Shown here: positions 52,989 through 63,016 of the stretch, one piece after another | How the letters are laid out: the number at the start of each line of letters is the position of its first letter | Position numbering within the stretch: position 1 is the first letter of the stretch | NCBI RefSeq assembly: GCF_008802355.1 | Contig: NZ_VZRA01000001.1 | Location: forward strand, 1,544,525 to 1,608,524 | Length of the DNA: 64,000 nt | Direction: 5' to 3' | Source of the DNA: Oryzomonas sagensis | GTDB taxonomy: Bacteria; Desulfobacterota; Desulfuromonadia; Geobacterales; Pseudopelobacteraceae | Notes under the pieces: model-generated | The model's database searches: none | What the model saw: only the letters and a program-made list of their open reading frames with translations | What the model was told of the DNA's origin: nothing | Program-made: the position numbers and the translations under genes

Positions 52989-55073
52989 ATGGTTATGGTC
53001 CGGGATGTAATGAAAACGGCACTCTTGATTCTTGCTCTTTTGGTATCGGCTTCGTGCGGCAGCGGCGAAAGCAGCGGCACGAGCGCCACACCGACATACC
53101 CCCGCTTTGCCTACGCCGCAAACTATAACGACGGGACGGTTTCCATCTATAGCGTCAATGCCTCAACCGGCCAGCTGCGCCATAGCGGCTATGTGGCTGC
53201 CCAGACGCATCCTCGTGCCGTAACCGTTACCCCCTCCGGCAAATTCGCCTATGTCGCTAATTACGGTTCCAACAGTATTTCGGTCTACACCGTCAACCAG
53301 ACCACCGGGGGCCTGACCGCCGGGACCGCCGTGACCACGGGCACGGCTCCCCTGTCCGTAACCGTCGACCCCTCGGGTAAATTCGCGTACGTGACCAATA
53401 GCGTCGACAACACGATTTCAGCCTACACCATCAATCAGACTTCCGGGGCTCTGAGTGCACGAGCCGACGTGGCTACCGGCGCAACCCCCTCCTCTGTGAC
53501 CATCGCCCCCTCCGGCGACTTTGCCTATGTAGCCAACAGCGGAAACAATACCATCTCGGTCTATACCATCAATCAGGCTACCGGGGCGTTGACCGCAGGA
53601 GCCCCGGTGGCCGCCGGTACGACACCCGTCTCCGTGACCGTCGCTCCTTCGGGCAAATTCGCCTATGTAGCCAACAGCGGAAACAACACCATCTCGGTCT
53701 ATACCATCAATCAGACTACCGGCGGCTTGACTGCGGGGACCGCAGCCCTCACCGAGGTGACCCCTACGGCCGTGACCGTCGATCCCACGGGCAAGTTCGC
53801 CTATGTGGCCAACTATGATTCCAACACCATTTCGGTCTACACCATCGATCAGACCACGGGGGGCCTGACCGGGGGAACGTCGGTGGCCGCAGGGACGAAC
53901 CCCGCCTCCGTCATGGTGGATCCTTCGGGCAAGTTTGCCTATGCAACGAGCTTCAATTCCTACGCCATCCCGGTCTATGCCATCGACCAAACCACCGGCG
54001 CCTTAAACGCCGCAGGAACGGTCTCCACCGGCAGCGGCCCCGTTCAGGTGGCCATGGTATCCGGGACCGCTGCCGTCACCTATGTGCCGAAATTCGCCTA
54101 TGCGGCGAATTATGCTTCGGACAGTATCTCGGTCTATGGCATCAATGAGAGCAGCGGAGCCTTGACCGCCGGGGCGGCTGTGGCTGCCGGGACAGGCCCC
54201 TACGGCATCGCCGTCGATCCTGCCGGGAAATACGCCTACGTGGCAAACCGCTCGTCCAATAATGTCTCCGTGTATGCCATCGACCAGACCACGGGTGCCT
54301 TGACCGCCGGGACGGCGGTTGCTGCCGGCACTGAGCCGCGTTCCATCGTCGTCGATCCCTCGGGAAGATTTGTCTATGTGGCCAACTACGGTGCCAGTAC
54401 CATTTCGGTCTACACCATCAACCTGACCAGCGGCGCCTTGACCGCCCTGGCGACGGTTTCTGCCGGAACGGATACCAACCCGGTCTCGATTGCCGTGGAC
54501 CCCTCGGGAAGGTTTCTCTATACGGCCAACTATACCTCTTTCACGATCTCGGCCTATGCCATCGATCGGACCACCGGGGGCTTGACCGCCAGTGGGACGG
54601 CGGCAGCGGCAGGCACGAATCCTGTCTCGGTTGTCGTTGATCCCACCGGGCGCTTCGCCTATGCGGCCAATAGCGGCTCCAACACCATCTCGGTATTCAC
54701 CATCACCCAAACCACCGGGGCGCTGGTCAAGGTAACGGATGTGGCTGCGGGCACGAGCCCCTCTTCCGTCGCCGTCGATCCCACCGGAAAGTATTTTTAT
54801 GCGGCCAACTACGGTTCCGACACCATCTCCTCCTATACCATCGGCCAGTCTACCGGTGCGCTGACCGCCGGTACGACCGCGGCTTCCGGTAAAGAGCCCC
54901 GCTCGCTGGCTATCGATCCCTCGGGAACGTTCGCCTATGCGGCCAACTACTACGGCAACTCCATCTCCCGGTACACCGTCAACCAGACGACCGGGGCGCT
55001 GGCCGCAGGGACGGCCACGGTGGCCACGGCGTCGTCCCCCATCTCCCTCGTCGTCAGCGGCACGGTCCAATGA
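52989..55073 (+). CDS. Lipoprotein with two tandem seven-bladed beta-propellers (YVTN/YncE-like)
   Basis: 694 aa, ATG after GAGGACGAC. A lipoprotein-type signal ends at SASC (Cys23). Fourteen repeats of about 46 residues follow, each of the form GKFAYVANYGSNTISVYTIN, then QTTGALTAGT and a VTVDPS turn. Repeats 1-7 end with VSGTAAVTY and repeats 8-14 with VSGTVQ, so two seven-bladed propellers are fused. The repeats resemble YncE/lactonase-fold proteins, but no catalytic lactonase residues can be asserted. It is likely exported and membrane-anchored, with a binding or surface role. Strongly repetitive DNA makes copy-number change plausible. Confidence 0.85.
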   Translation: MVMVRDVMKTALLILALLVSASCGSGESSGTSATPTYPRFAYAANYNDGTVSIYSVNASTGQLRHSGYVAAQTHPRAVTVTPSGKFAYVANYGSNSISVYTVNQTTGGLTAGTAVTTGTAPLSVTVDPSGKFAYVTNSVDNTISAYTINQTSGALSARADVATGATPSSVTIAPSGDFAYVANSGNNTISVYTINQATGALTAGAPVAAGTTPVSVTVAPSGKFAYVANSGNNTISVYTINQTTGGLTAGTAALTEVTPTAVTVDPTGKFAYVANYDSNTISVYTIDQTTGGLTGGTSVAAGTNPASVMVDPSGKFAYATSFNSYAIPVYAIDQTTGALNAAGTVSTGSGPVQVAMVSGTAAVTYVPKFAYAANYASDSISVYGINESSGALTAGAAVAAGTGPYGIAVDPAGKYAYVANRSSNNVSVYAIDQTTGALTAGTAVAAGTEPRSIVVDPSGRFVYVANYGASTISVYTINLTSGALTALATVSAGTDTNPVSIAVDPSGRFLYTANYTSFTISAYAIDRTTGGLTASGTAAAAGTNPVSVVVDPTGRFAYAANSGSNTISVFTITQTTGALVKVTDVAAGTSPSSVAVDPTGKYFYAANYGSDTISSYTIGQSTGALTAGTTAASGKEPRSLAIDPSGTFAYAANYYGNSISRYTVNQTTGALAAGTATVATASSPISLVVSGTVQ

Positions 55074-55257
55074 TGTTTGCATCTTCCGGCGATGCTGAAA
55101 TGTGTAAAATGGGCAGAAAAGAAGGAAACGTGACGGGAATGTGGCAAAAATGGGAAAATATATACCGGTAGTGATACAGCCGAGACTTGTTATGGTAATA
55201 GTGTGTACAACATTAAACTAGTATCACCTTGTGAAACATATTTGTGGGGAAATACCT

Positions 55258-55929
55258 ATGACTAAAAAAATACTTATTGTTGAAGATGAGCTTAAGCTTG
55301 TCGATGTACTAAAAGATTATCTGTATCTTGCCGGATTCGAAACAGCTAGTTTGTTCAATGGTGCTGAAGTTGCGTCTTGGGTGAAAGATAATGGACCGAG
55401 CCTCGTACTGCTCGACCTGATGCTGCCCGGGCGTGACGGTATAGATATCTGCAAGGAGATCAGAACCTTTTCCAATGTGCCGATCATTATGATGACCGCA
55501 CGTATTGATGAGGTGGATCGTTTGCTCGGGCTCGAACTCGGCGCCGATGACTATATCTGCAAGCCGTTCAGCCCGCGGGAGGTCGTCGCCCGGGTCAAGG
55601 CGGTTCTGCGCCGCATGGGCGACGAACAGACCACGCAGGCTGCCGGGCTTATGCTCGATGAATCGCGCTATCGGGCCACGCTTGCCGAACACGAACTCTG
55701 CCTCACCGCTGTTGAATTCAAACTGTTACAGTTTTTGGCGGCAAAGCCGGGACGAATTTACAGCCGTCAGCAACTCATGGAACAGATTTATCTCGACCGC
55801 CGCGTTGTTAGCAGCCGTACCATCGACAGCCACATTAAAAAGTTGCGCAAGAAGATTGCAGGTGCCAATCCCGACACGGAGTTTATCCACTCGGTCTACG
55901 GCGCCGGCTACAAATTCGAGGCCGCATGA
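55258..55929 (+). CDS. OmpR-family response regulator, BaeR-like, without adjacent kinase
   Basis: 223 aa. The ATG at 55258 follows GGGGAAAT. Receiver: ILIVEDE at 5-11, phosphoacceptor Asp in LVLLDLMLPGRDG near 53, and CKPFSPREVVARVK. The C-terminal winged helix has LTAVEFKLLQFL, RTIDSHIKKLRKK and VYGAGYKFE. LGLELGADDYICKPFSPREV is almost the BaeR sequence. No histidine kinase gene is next to it; the downstream gene is a lipoprotein. An inverted repeat GTGATAC..GTATCAC (55171-55227) lies in the upstream region and might be an operator. Confidence 0.9.
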   Translation: MTKKILIVEDELKLVDVLKDYLYLAGFETASLFNGAEVASWVKDNGPSLVLLDLMLPGRDGIDICKEIRTFSNVPIIMMTARIDEVDRLLGLELGADDYICKPFSPREVVARVKAVLRRMGDEQTTQAAGLMLDESRYRATLAEHELCLTAVEFKLLQFLAAKPGRIYSRQQLMEQIYLDRRVVSSRTIDSHIKKLRKKIAGANPDTEFIHSVYGAGYKFEAA

Positions 55930-55978
55930 TCTTTTTTACCGTGGCATTTACCACAGAAAGGTTACGGAAACAGCACTA

Positions 55979-56554
55979 ATGAAACGAATCATCTGTCACA
56001 TTATTCTCTGTATTCCATTGGCCGGCTGCTCTCTGTTCAGAAGCCCTCCCGACACAAGGACGGTAGCGCTCATGCCCTTCTTTTCTACCGCCAGTTCCAA
56101 AAGCATCGGCCAGGAGGCCGCCGACCGCGTAGCGTTGGAGCTGGTGGCCAAGGGATATGTCGTTATTGATCGCAGCACCGCTACTGCCTTGGTGAATGAA
56201 ACAAAGTTCTACGGCTCGGGCCTGAGTGACGATATGCGGAACGCTCTGCAGTCCCGTAATATCGCTGCAGTGGTTTTCGGCAGCGTCAATGATTTCAGTT
56301 GCGAGACGATCCGGTCCCCCTCGCTGGTGGCCAGTCTGGCCAGCAATATGGACAAGAAAAACCGCTGCACCGTTTCCCTGACCGCCAAGATAGCCGATAC
56401 CACAACCGGCAGGCTGCTGTGGGGAGTAACCATCAACGACACCTCCGAGGGGGTGAACCTCACCGCCATGGAACTCATGAAGTCTTTGATCCGCAAGGCC
56501 GATATCAAGGAAACACTCCCCCCATCCCTGAACGAGCAAGCGAAACCCGAGTGA
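55979..56554 (+). CDS. CsgG/LpoB-like lipoprotein
   Basis: 191 aa. The ATG at 55979 starts a type II signal (MKRIICHIILCIPLAGC) with Cys17. The mature domain VALMPFFSTASSKSIGQEAAD, then VVIDRSTATALVNE and AVVFGSVNDF, follows the alpha/beta pattern of CsgG, FlgO and LpoB-type outer-membrane lipoproteins. The ribosome binding site is weak (GGAAACAGC at long spacing). It begins 49 bp after the response regulator and is probably its co-transcribed target or partner. A specific role (curli-like export, porin regulation) is not supported by other genes here. Confidence 0.75.
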   Translation: MKRIICHIILCIPLAGCSLFRSPPDTRTVALMPFFSTASSKSIGQEAADRVALELVAKGYVVIDRSTATALVNETKFYGSGLSDDMRNALQSRNIAAVVFGSVNDFSCETIRSPSLVASLASNMDKKNRCTVSLTAKIADTTTGRLLWGVTINDTSEGVNLTAMELMKSLIRKADIKETLPPSLNEQAKPE

Positions 56555-56641
56555 GTATGCCGGCAGGGGAGGCGGTCTGAGGCCGTTGCCGCGGAAGGCG
56601 GTGCCCCTGCCCGGCGAGATGAGCAAGTACATGGTACGGTC

Positions 56642-57031
56642 ATGCTAAAAGTATATCTGAAAGATTGCCTGCCGGATTTTGTGAGGGAACTGGAGCGTCT
56701 GCTCCTCGAGGAAGACAGACCTGAACTTGCCTGCCAAGTGAGGGACATGCCGGTCGATGTGCGGCGATGCGTGATCGGTGGGGGATTTTGCGCCATGCTC
56801 TGTACGGGGCTGCAGCCTTCGAAAGGATGGGGAACGGGGCAGACCACGATTGCATTGGCCCCTAAACAGGGCAATATCCTGGTTGACGTAATCGCTGGCG
56901 AGATTATCGCTGTCGAGGTTTTTTGCCGCAAAGACGTCTACGAAAAAATGGTGCAGATGCAGTATGTATATGCGCAACCGGGGAACGCCTCTGAAAGCGT
57001 ATCTTGCGGTGGCGGCCCGCCGGCGGGGTGA
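56642..57031 (+). CDS. Hypothetical protein
   Basis: 129 aa, weak ribosome binding site. No signal peptide. Five Cys are scattered (for example VRRCVIGGGFCAMLC near 41-55). The sequence has good hydrophobic periodicity (VDVIAGEIIAVEVFCRK) and a Gly/Ser tail. I do not recognise it. It lies 87 bp after the CsgG-like gene in the same direction. Competing frames on the - strand here have poor codon character. Confidence 0.5.
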   Translation: MLKVYLKDCLPDFVRELERLLLEEDRPELACQVRDMPVDVRRCVIGGGFCAMLCTGLQPSKGWGTGQTTIALAPKQGNILVDVIAGEIIAVEVFCRKDVYEKMVQMQYVYAQPGNASESVSCGGGPPAG

Positions 57032-57072
57032 TGATGCCGGGAGACCACGGCAACGGATAGACAGGAGGTTCG

Positions 57073-57465
57073 ATGAAAGCACCCAAAACCCGTAAAATCG
57101 TTTCAATGATCGTGATCTCTGCCACAATTTTGAGTGCCATTCCCGCTGCTGCGGTTGACCAAGCCCTTCAGGAAACGCTCCAGGATGCCCTCTACGGCGT
57201 CATGATCGGCACGTTGGTCGGCGGCGCGACCGTCGCTTTATCCAAGAAACCGGCGAAACACCTTGTCAACTTTGGAGTAGGTGCCGGGTGCGGCGCTATC
57301 GGCGGCACCATCTTCGGTTTGGCAAAAGCGGTCAAGACGCTGGCTGAAATTGAAGACGGCACAATCAAATTTGCCATGCCCACCATTGTCCCCGAGGTTG
57401 TCGATTCGCCCACAGCCTCCAACAACGTTGCCCTCTCTGTCGGTCTCCTCCGCATAACATACTAA
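57073..57465 (+). CDS. Small exported protein with glycine-zipper segment
   Basis: 130 aa, ATG after AGGAGG. A signal peptide ends near AIPAAA (residue 27). Two Gly-rich hydrophobic stretches, LYGVMIGTLVGGATVAL near 40-56 and VGAGCGAIGGTIFGLA near 69-84, look like a glycine-zipper hairpin that could insert in a membrane. The function is unknown. It is 41 bp after the preceding hypothetical gene and probably the last gene of this set. Confidence 0.72.
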   Translation: MKAPKTRKIVSMIVISATILSAIPAAAVDQALQETLQDALYGVMIGTLVGGATVALSKKPAKHLVNFGVGAGCGAIGGTIFGLAKAVKTLAEIEDGTIKFAMPTIVPEVVDSPTASNNVALSVGLLRITY

Positions 57466-57505
57466 AAAAGACCCATGTGCCCCCAGTCCCGGCCTTCACG
57501 GCGTC

Positions 57506-57530
57506 GCCGCCGGAATACGGTTCCGGCGGC
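57506..57530. terminator. Hairpin between convergent genes
   Basis: 10-bp stem GCCGCCGGAA / TTCCGGCGGC with a 5-nt loop, between the small exported protein (+) and the NtrC-type regulator (-). There is no clear T-run, so termination may be weak. Confidence 0.5.
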
Positions 57531-57621
57531 CGCTGCGCCACGCCTGTGGTTTTTGCCCGGAAACTTCTGACGAGGGGCGTACAGCGACTGCAGACTGGGC
57601 GGGAGAATGGGCCGCAACGGG

Positions 57622-58989
57622 TCAGGGACGGTAAAATGCCTTGCGACCGATCTTGAGCATTTGGGAAGCCTTGGATTTGTTGCCGTTGCACCGCTCCAGG
57701 GTGATGGCCAGAATGCGTTTCGTCAACGTATCGAGTGAGAGGGTCTCGCCCGGCACCGTCAGGGTATAGGTGACGCTGTCGCCAACGTTGCCGCCATGGG
57801 CGGCACCAGTGGAGCCTGCCGGATCGATCCCCAGATGGGCGGGACGGATCGGCTCTCCGTCCGTGAGGATGGCTGCGCGTTCCAGGCAGTTGCGCAACTC
57901 GCGGACGTTGCCCGGCCAGTGGTAGTTGAGCATGGCTTCCATGGCCTTTGGGGAGATGCCGGGCAGTGCCTTGCCCAGATGCTGGCGCAGATGGTCGAGC
58001 ACATGTTCGCAGAGCAGGGGGATGTCGTCCTTGCGGTTCCGCAGGGGGGGGATGGTAAGCGGAAAAATGTTGATCCGGTGGTAGAGATCCTCGCGGAAGC
58101 GCCCGGCAGAGACCCACTCGGCCAGATTGCGGTTGGTGGCTACGATGACCCGGCAGTCGGCGGGAAGCGGGGCGTTGCTCCCGATTTTTTCGAAAACGCG
58201 CTCCTGGAGGACCCGCAACAGCTTGGCCTGGAGCGGCAGAGGCATGTCGCCGATCTCGTCGAGCAGGAGGGTTCCCCCACGGGCCAGGCTGAACTTGCCT
58301 TCCCGATCACGGTCGGCACCGGTGAAGGCTCCCCGCACATGGCCGAAGAGTTCGCTTTCCAAGAGGTGTTCGGGAATAGCGGCGCAGTTTACCGCGACAA
58401 AATTGGTGGGGAGCCCTTTGCCGGCAAAGTGGATGGCTCGCGCCAACACCTCTTTGCCGGAACCGCTTTCGCCGTAGATGGCTATGGTCGTCTGGCGTAC
58501 CGCAGCCACCTTGGCCGCCAGCCGCAGCATCTCTTTCATCGACGGATTGACGGTCACAATGCTTTGAAAGGTGAATGGTTCTCCCAGGAGCCCTTTGATC
58601 TGTTCATTTTCGCGGACAATATGGTGGTAGTCGAGGGCATGTTGGGTGGTGATGCGTAACATATCGGGATTGATGGGCTTCTCAAGGTAATCGTAAGCAC
58701 CGCGCCGCATGGCCTCGACAGCGCTCTCCACACTGCCGTTTGCCGTTACTACGACGACCGGTATCCCTTTGTGCCGCTTCCCGATCTGCTCGATGAGTTC
58801 CAGGCCATCCATTTCATGCATGACCAGGTCGGAGATGACCAGATCGATCTGGCGTCGCTCCATGATGTCCAGGGCTTCCGCACCGCTGAATGCGGCTACG
58901 GGAGCGAAACCAGCCTCGCCGAGCTGGGTTTCCAGCATGCGAACGCTCAGTTCATCGTCGTCAACAATGAGGATTGTCGGGACCGTCAT
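57622..58989 (-). CDS. Sigma54-dependent response regulator (NtrC family)
   Basis: 455 aa. The ATG at 58989 begins the receiver (ILIVDDDEL; phosphoacceptor Asp in LVISDLVMHEMDG near 53). The AAA+ domain has Walker A GESGSGKE near 171, the sigma54-contact loop GAFTGA near 220 and LLLDEIGDMP Walker B. The C-terminal Fis-like helix-turn-helix ends NKSKASQMLKIGRKAFYRP. It activates sigma54 promoters when phosphorylated. It is the last gene of the signalling cluster, 138 bp after the receiver gene; the hybrid kinase upstream is a likely source of phosphate. Confidence 0.93.
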   Translation of the reverse strand: MTVPTILIVDDDELSVRMLETQLGEAGFAPVAAFSGAEALDIMERRQIDLVISDLVMHEMDGLELIEQIGKRHKGIPVVVVTANGSVESAVEAMRRGAYDYLEKPINPDMLRITTQHALDYHHIVRENEQIKGLLGEPFTFQSIVTVNPSMKEMLRLAAKVAAVRQTTIAIYGESGSGKEVLARAIHFAGKGLPTNFVAVNCAAIPEHLLESELFGHVRGAFTGADRDREGKFSLARGGTLLLDEIGDMPLPLQAKLLRVLQERVFEKIGSNAPLPADCRVIVATNRNLAEWVSAGRFREDLYHRINIFPLTIPPLRNRKDDIPLLCEHVLDHLRQHLGKALPGISPKAMEAMLNYHWPGNVRELRNCLERAAILTDGEPIRPAHLGIDPAGSTGAAHGGNVGDSVTYTLTVPGETLSLDTLTKRILAITLERCNGNKSKASQMLKIGRKAFYRP

Positions 58990-59127
58990 TGGCAACACGC
59001 CTGAAAGATTAACATGATTATATCGCCCTCATCAAATTTCATACGATAACATCGCCCGATGACAAGGAAATCTTCCTCTTTCCCCTGCAGTTCACGCTTC
59101 CCCGGCGGTTTGTCCGGCCGGCGGCCT

Positions 59128-59541
59128 TTAGCCGGAAATCCGCAACCCCAACTGGCTGATCGTTTTACGGACCTTCTCCGGCTCAACAGGCTTGACCAGA
59201 TAGGCTGACGACTGAACCGCCAGCATGGACTGCATGACATCCTGGGGAGTATTGAGGGCCGTCAGCATGACGATCTTGACCTGCTTGTCCGTCGGCAGGG
59301 CCAGTCCTTTCTCCAGCTTCCTGATCTCTTTGCCGGCGGTGATCCCATCCATGTCCGGCATGACGATATCCAGCAGGATAAGCTCATAGGGGGCGCCCTC
59401 CGTCATGGCTGCCTGGAACTTTTCGACCGCATCCCGGCCGCCGCCGGCGGTGTCGACGACGGGAACGTTCTCCAGGTACTGGGCGACGATCTCGCGTCCC
59501 AATTCGTCATCGTCGACGACAAGGCATTTTTTGAGCTCCAT
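59128..59541 (-). CDS. Single-domain response regulator
   Basis: 137 aa. CLVVDDDELGREIV at 6-19, phosphoacceptor Asp in ILLDIVMPDMDG near 58, and LVKPVEPEKVRK with the conserved Lys near 117. No output domain. It lies 44 bp after the hybrid kinase gene, so it may take phosphate from that kinase's HPt domain and act as a shuttle or sink. Confidence 0.9.
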   Translation of the reverse strand: MELKKCLVVDDDELGREIVAQYLENVPVVDTAGGGRDAVEKFQAAMTEGAPYELILLDIVMPDMDGITAGKEIRKLEKGLALPTDKQVKIVMLTALNTPQDVMQSMLAVQSSAYLVKPVEPEKVRKTISQLGLRISG

Positions 59542-59585
59542 GTCATTCCTCCTCTGTGAAATCCGGCCCGCTCGGGTCGGGCCGG

Positions 59586-62150
59586 TTATAAGCCTTCAGC
59601 GGTCAGGCGCACGAAGGCATCATATTCGTTGTTGAGACTGGGGAGCAGGTCGAGCGCCTCAACCGGTCGCTTTTCCCGGGCGGCCTCTTCGATGCGCCGG
59701 GCGATGTCCTGGATTCGCGGCGCTCCGATATTGCCGGCAGCCCCTTTGATGGTGTGGGCGTTTAGCCGCATCCCTTCACTATCACGATTCTCCGCGGCCG
59801 CGAGAAGTTTCTCCAGGTTGCCGTCCATCCCCTTGCGGAACAGCGCCACAAACTTACCGATCAGTTCGGTCTTCCCCCCCAGGCGGGAAAGCAACCCAGC
59901 GCGGTCGAATACCGGCAGGTCCGGTTCAGAAGTCTTCCTGGGGACGGGTGATCCCGAACCGTGCTCTTGGGGAGCGAGGGGGAGGCCGCACTGCTTGTGC
60001 AGGGCGAATTCAAGTTCAGCAGCTTTGAATGGTTTGGAAAGGTACCCGTCCATACCCGCGGCCAGACATTTCTCCTGATCTTCCCGGCCGGCATAAGCCG
60101 TCAGGGCGAGGATGGGACATTTCCGGCCGGCAGCCTTCTCCAGCTCCCGGATTTGACGTGTAGCCTGCAAGCCATCCATGACCGGCATCTGGACATCCAT
60201 CAGGATGGCGTCGAAATGCCCCGCGGCATAGGCCGCGACAGCCTCCCGGCCATTGGCGGCCAGGGTGACCCGGTGTCCCTGCTTTTCGAGGATGGCCAAC
60301 GCCAGCAGCCGGTTGACCTCCACATCGTCGGCCACCAGGATGTCAAGGCGGGCCTGCTCCTCCGGCAGGGGGCGGCGGGCGGTCGGCAGCTGCTGCGCTG
60401 CGCCCCGGCCGGTCAGAACCTCCAGGATGGCGTCCCGCAGTTCATCGTGTATCCACGGTTTGGCGAGATACCCGCCGACCCCCAGCCGGCGGCATTGTTC
60501 GGCGTCGCCGCGCATCCCGGCGTTGGTCATGACGATCATCGAAAGGCCGGCGCGGCCGGCCTCTCGAAGCTGTTCGACCACGCCCCAGCAATCCGCACCC
60601 AGGGTCTGCAGATCGACCAGCGCCAGCAGGGGGCGTTTGGATGCGTCACTCAGGCGGCGGACGAGTTCCAGCGCCTCCGTTCCATCGGCAGCGCCAAAAG
60701 GCCGCATGCCCCATGCGGTCAGGTATTGGGCCAAGGTGCGCCGGTTCAACTCGATCTGTTCCACCACCACGACGTGCCGGTCCAGCAGTTCGACCGGTTC
60801 CGGCCGGGGCGGTCCGTGCTGCTGGACCTGGAGGCGGGCGGTGAAGTGAAACGTACTCCCCTGTCCCGGCGTGCTGTCGACCCATATTGTGCCCCCCATC
60901 AGTTCCACGATCCGCCGGGAGATGGTCAGGCCGAGGCCGGTGCCGCCGAAACGTTTGGTCGTGGACGAATCGGCCTGTTCGAACATGTTGAAGATCCGTT
61001 CGCAGGCTTCCGGGGCGATTCCGACCCCCCGGTCCGAGACGGAAAATTGGAGCAGCGCCTGATCGCCATCGTCTGTCAGGAGGTTGGTGTGAACGACGAT
61101 TTCCCCCCGGTCCGAAAATTTTATGGCATTGCCCACGAGATTGACCAGGACCTGCCGTAGTTTTCCGGCATCGCCGATCAAGGCGTCGGGCACGTTTATT
61201 TCCGGGACGCAGAGCAACTCCAGTTTTTTGTCGGTCGCCTTGGGCGCCAGCGAACGCAGCATCTGCCCGATAACCGTGCGCAGCAGGAAGGGTGAATGGT
61301 CGAGTACGGTCTTGCCCGCTTCTATCTTGGAAAAATCAAGAATATCGTTGATGATGAGCATCAGGCCGTCGGCCGAATCCATGATGGCGCGGTGGAACTG
61401 CCGCTCCTGGGCGGGGGCGAGCCCGCCGGTGAGCAGGAGATCGGTCATCCCCATGATGCCGTTCATGGGGGTTCTGATCTCGTGGCTCATGTTGGCAAGA
61501 AAGGCGCTCTTGGCGCGGCTGGCTTCTTCTGCCTGTTCACGGGCGATGGCCAGGTCGTGTGTCCGCTCCAGGACCTTCTCTTCAAGGGTGACCATATTTT
61601 CGTGCAGCTTGGCGTTGAGCGTGGTGCTCTCCAGGGCGTGGGCGCAGGTGTACAGTACGATGGAGATGGCGTTGAGAGCCGCCGCATCCACCGAGGTCGA
61701 ATCTCCGGGCAGGATGGCCGCGAACATCCCCAGGATGCGGGAACGGGTGGCGATGCTGTGCAGGAGCAGGGTCCGGTTGTCGGCAAGGGGCACCAGGATG
61801 GCTTGGTTGCGGTTCAGAGCCCAGGCGAAGGTCCCGTCCATGATCTTTGCGTCGATCTCGGATTGAATCTCGTTCCGGGCATCCCCGGGTTCCCAGGATG
61901 CCAACTCGAAGCTGCCATCCTCCGTCGCCTCAAGGCACCCCATTTCCAGGCTCACCAGGATTCTGCGGACCTGAACCTGGGTAGCCTGGAAAATGGCGGA
62001 AAAGTCCTTGGCGCGGTTGAGGTCGCCCTGGAAATCCAGACTCGACGCGAGCATGTCCAAAATCGACATGTAACGCCGGTTTGCCTCTTCCAGAAATTGG
62101 ACCCGCTCCTGGAGGAATTCAAGGGAAAGGGGGGGGCTTTTTGCTTTCAT
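59586..62150 (-). CDS. Hybrid histidine kinase (GAF-like, HisKA, HATPase, REC, REC, HPt)
   Basis: 854 aa. The ATG at 62150 overlaps the HDOD stop as ATGA after GGAGGGG. Domains: N-terminal helix 1-40, GAF-like 45-175, HisKA with His223 in [10 protein letters not shown], HATPase with N-box [10 protein letters not shown] near 337-346 and GTGLGL at 403-408, REC1 at about 458-580, REC2 at about 602-720 with D608-D609 and Asp652, HPt with His799 in [13 protein letters not shown]1 keeps Asp513 but its acidic pocket reads VVEQIELN, so it may not be phosphorylated. There are no membrane helices, so it senses a cytoplasmic signal. Confidence 0.93.
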   Translation of the reverse strand: MKAKSPPLSLEFLQERVQFLEEANRRYMSILDMLASSLDFQGDLNRAKDFSAIFQATQVQVRRILVSLEMGCLEATEDGSFELASWEPGDARNEIQSEIDAKIMDGTFAWALNRNQAILVPLADNRTLLLHSIATRSRILGMFAAILPGDSTSVDAAALNAISIVLYTCAHALESTTLNAKLHENMVTLEEKVLERTHDLAIAREQAEEASRAKSAFLANMSHEIRTPMNGIMGMTDLLLTGGLAPAQERQFHRAIMDSADGLMLIINDILDFSKIEAGKTVLDHSPFLLRTVIGQMLRSLAPKATDKKLELLCVPEINVPDALIGDAGKLRQVLVNLVGNAIKFSDRGEIVVHTNLLTDDGDQALLQFSVSDRGVGIAPEACERIFNMFEQADSSTTKRFGGTGLGLTISRRIVELMGGTIWVDSTPGQGSTFHFTARLQVQQHGPPRPEPVELLDRHVVVVEQIELNRRTLAQYLTAWGMRPFGAADGTEALELVRRLSDASKRPLLALVDLQTLGADCWGVVEQLREAGRAGLSMIVMTNAGMRGDAEQCRRLGVGGYLAKPWIHDELRDAILEVLTGRGAAQQLPTARRPLPEEQARLDILVADDVEVNRLLALAILEKQGHRVTLAANGREAVAAYAAGHFDAILMDVQMPVMDGLQATRQIRELEKAAGRKCPILALTAYAGREDQEKCLAAGMDGYLSKPFKAAELEFALHKQCGLPLAPQEHGSGSPVPRKTSEPDLPVFDRAGLLSRLGGKTELIGKFVALFRKGMDGNLEKLLAAAENRDSEGMRLNAHTIKGAAGNIGAPRIQDIARRIEEAAREKRPVEALDLLPSLNNEYDAFVRLTAEGL

Positions 62151-63016
62151 TGCCCCTCCATCAGAATATCGAAGGTTTCCTCGATCTGCGGTTCCGACTG
62201 TTTCAGGATCGTCGCCAGGATGTTGACCGGCATGCCGAGGCGATCCCAGGCCGCCGGATCCAGGGGAGAGACGCACCACTCGCCGCTGGCGCCGAACTCG
62301 AAGGCCTGGCAGACGATTTCCGCCAGGTGGACGATGGCTGATTCCAGGGGGAACTGGGCCGCGGAGCGGGGGGCGTGGTGACATGCCACCGGTTCGAAAA
62401 TGTTGGCCGGAAGCTTCCATGCCTGCAACAGCGCCCCGCCCAGGTCGGCATGGTCGAAGCCCAATTGGTCCCGCTCGGTATGGTGGTAATGCTCCTGGCG
62501 CGACCGGCTGAGCGCCAGCACCTCGCCGGCCGTCTCCGGTATGGCGGCGCACAGGATCAATTGCCCCACATCGTGGAGGATTCCGGCCACGAAGAACCGC
62601 TCCACATTACTTTCGCGCAGGCAGGTCGCCAGATTGCGGGCGATGATGCCGCAGGCGATGCTGTGCCGCCAGAATAAGGCCATATTCATCAAATCGTCGG
62701 GGATACCCTTGAACACGCCCATGGCCGAGGCGGCAAACGCCAGGTCGCGCAACTGCTGGGTACCGATGATGGTCACCGCCTTGGTGATCGAATCAACCCG
62801 GGAGTAATAGCCGAACAGCGGGCTGTTGGCGAGTTTGAGGATGCGTGCGGTGAGGCCCTGGTCCTCGATGATGATCTTGGCGATATCGGCGATGGAACTG
62901 CGGGGGTGATTGATGGCCTCGTTGAAGCGTTCGTAGAAATAGGGGAGGGAGTAGATCGTCCGCGTCTGCTCCACGAGCCGCTCCAGGGTGATGGGTGCGC
63001 GTTCAGCAAAGCTCAT
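62147..63016 (-). CDS. HDOD domain protein
   Basis: 289 aa. It is an HDOD fold: [18 protein letters not shown] near 24-41, [16 protein letters not shown] near 58-72, and an HD-like [13 protein letters not shown] near 144-156. HDOD proteins are HD-related signalling modules that usually lack phosphodiesterase residues; the HD in ILHDVG is retained here. It is coupled to the hybrid kinase by ATGA and overlaps the preceding small gene by 14 bp. A role in signal integration is inferred. Confidence 0.9.
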   Translation of the reverse strand: MSFAERAPITLERLVEQTRTIYSLPYFYERFNEAINHPRSSIADIAKIIIEDQGLTARILKLANSPLFGYYSRVDSITKAVTIIGTQQLRDLAFAASAMGVFKGIPDDLMNMALFWRHSIACGIIARNLATCLRESNVERFFVAGILHDVGQLILCAAIPETAGEVLALSRSRQEHYHHTERDQLGFDHADLGGALLQAWKLPANIFEPVACHHAPRSAAQFPLESAIVHLAEIVCQAFEFGASGEWCVSPLDPAAWDRLGMPVNILATILKQSEPQIEETFDILMEGQ

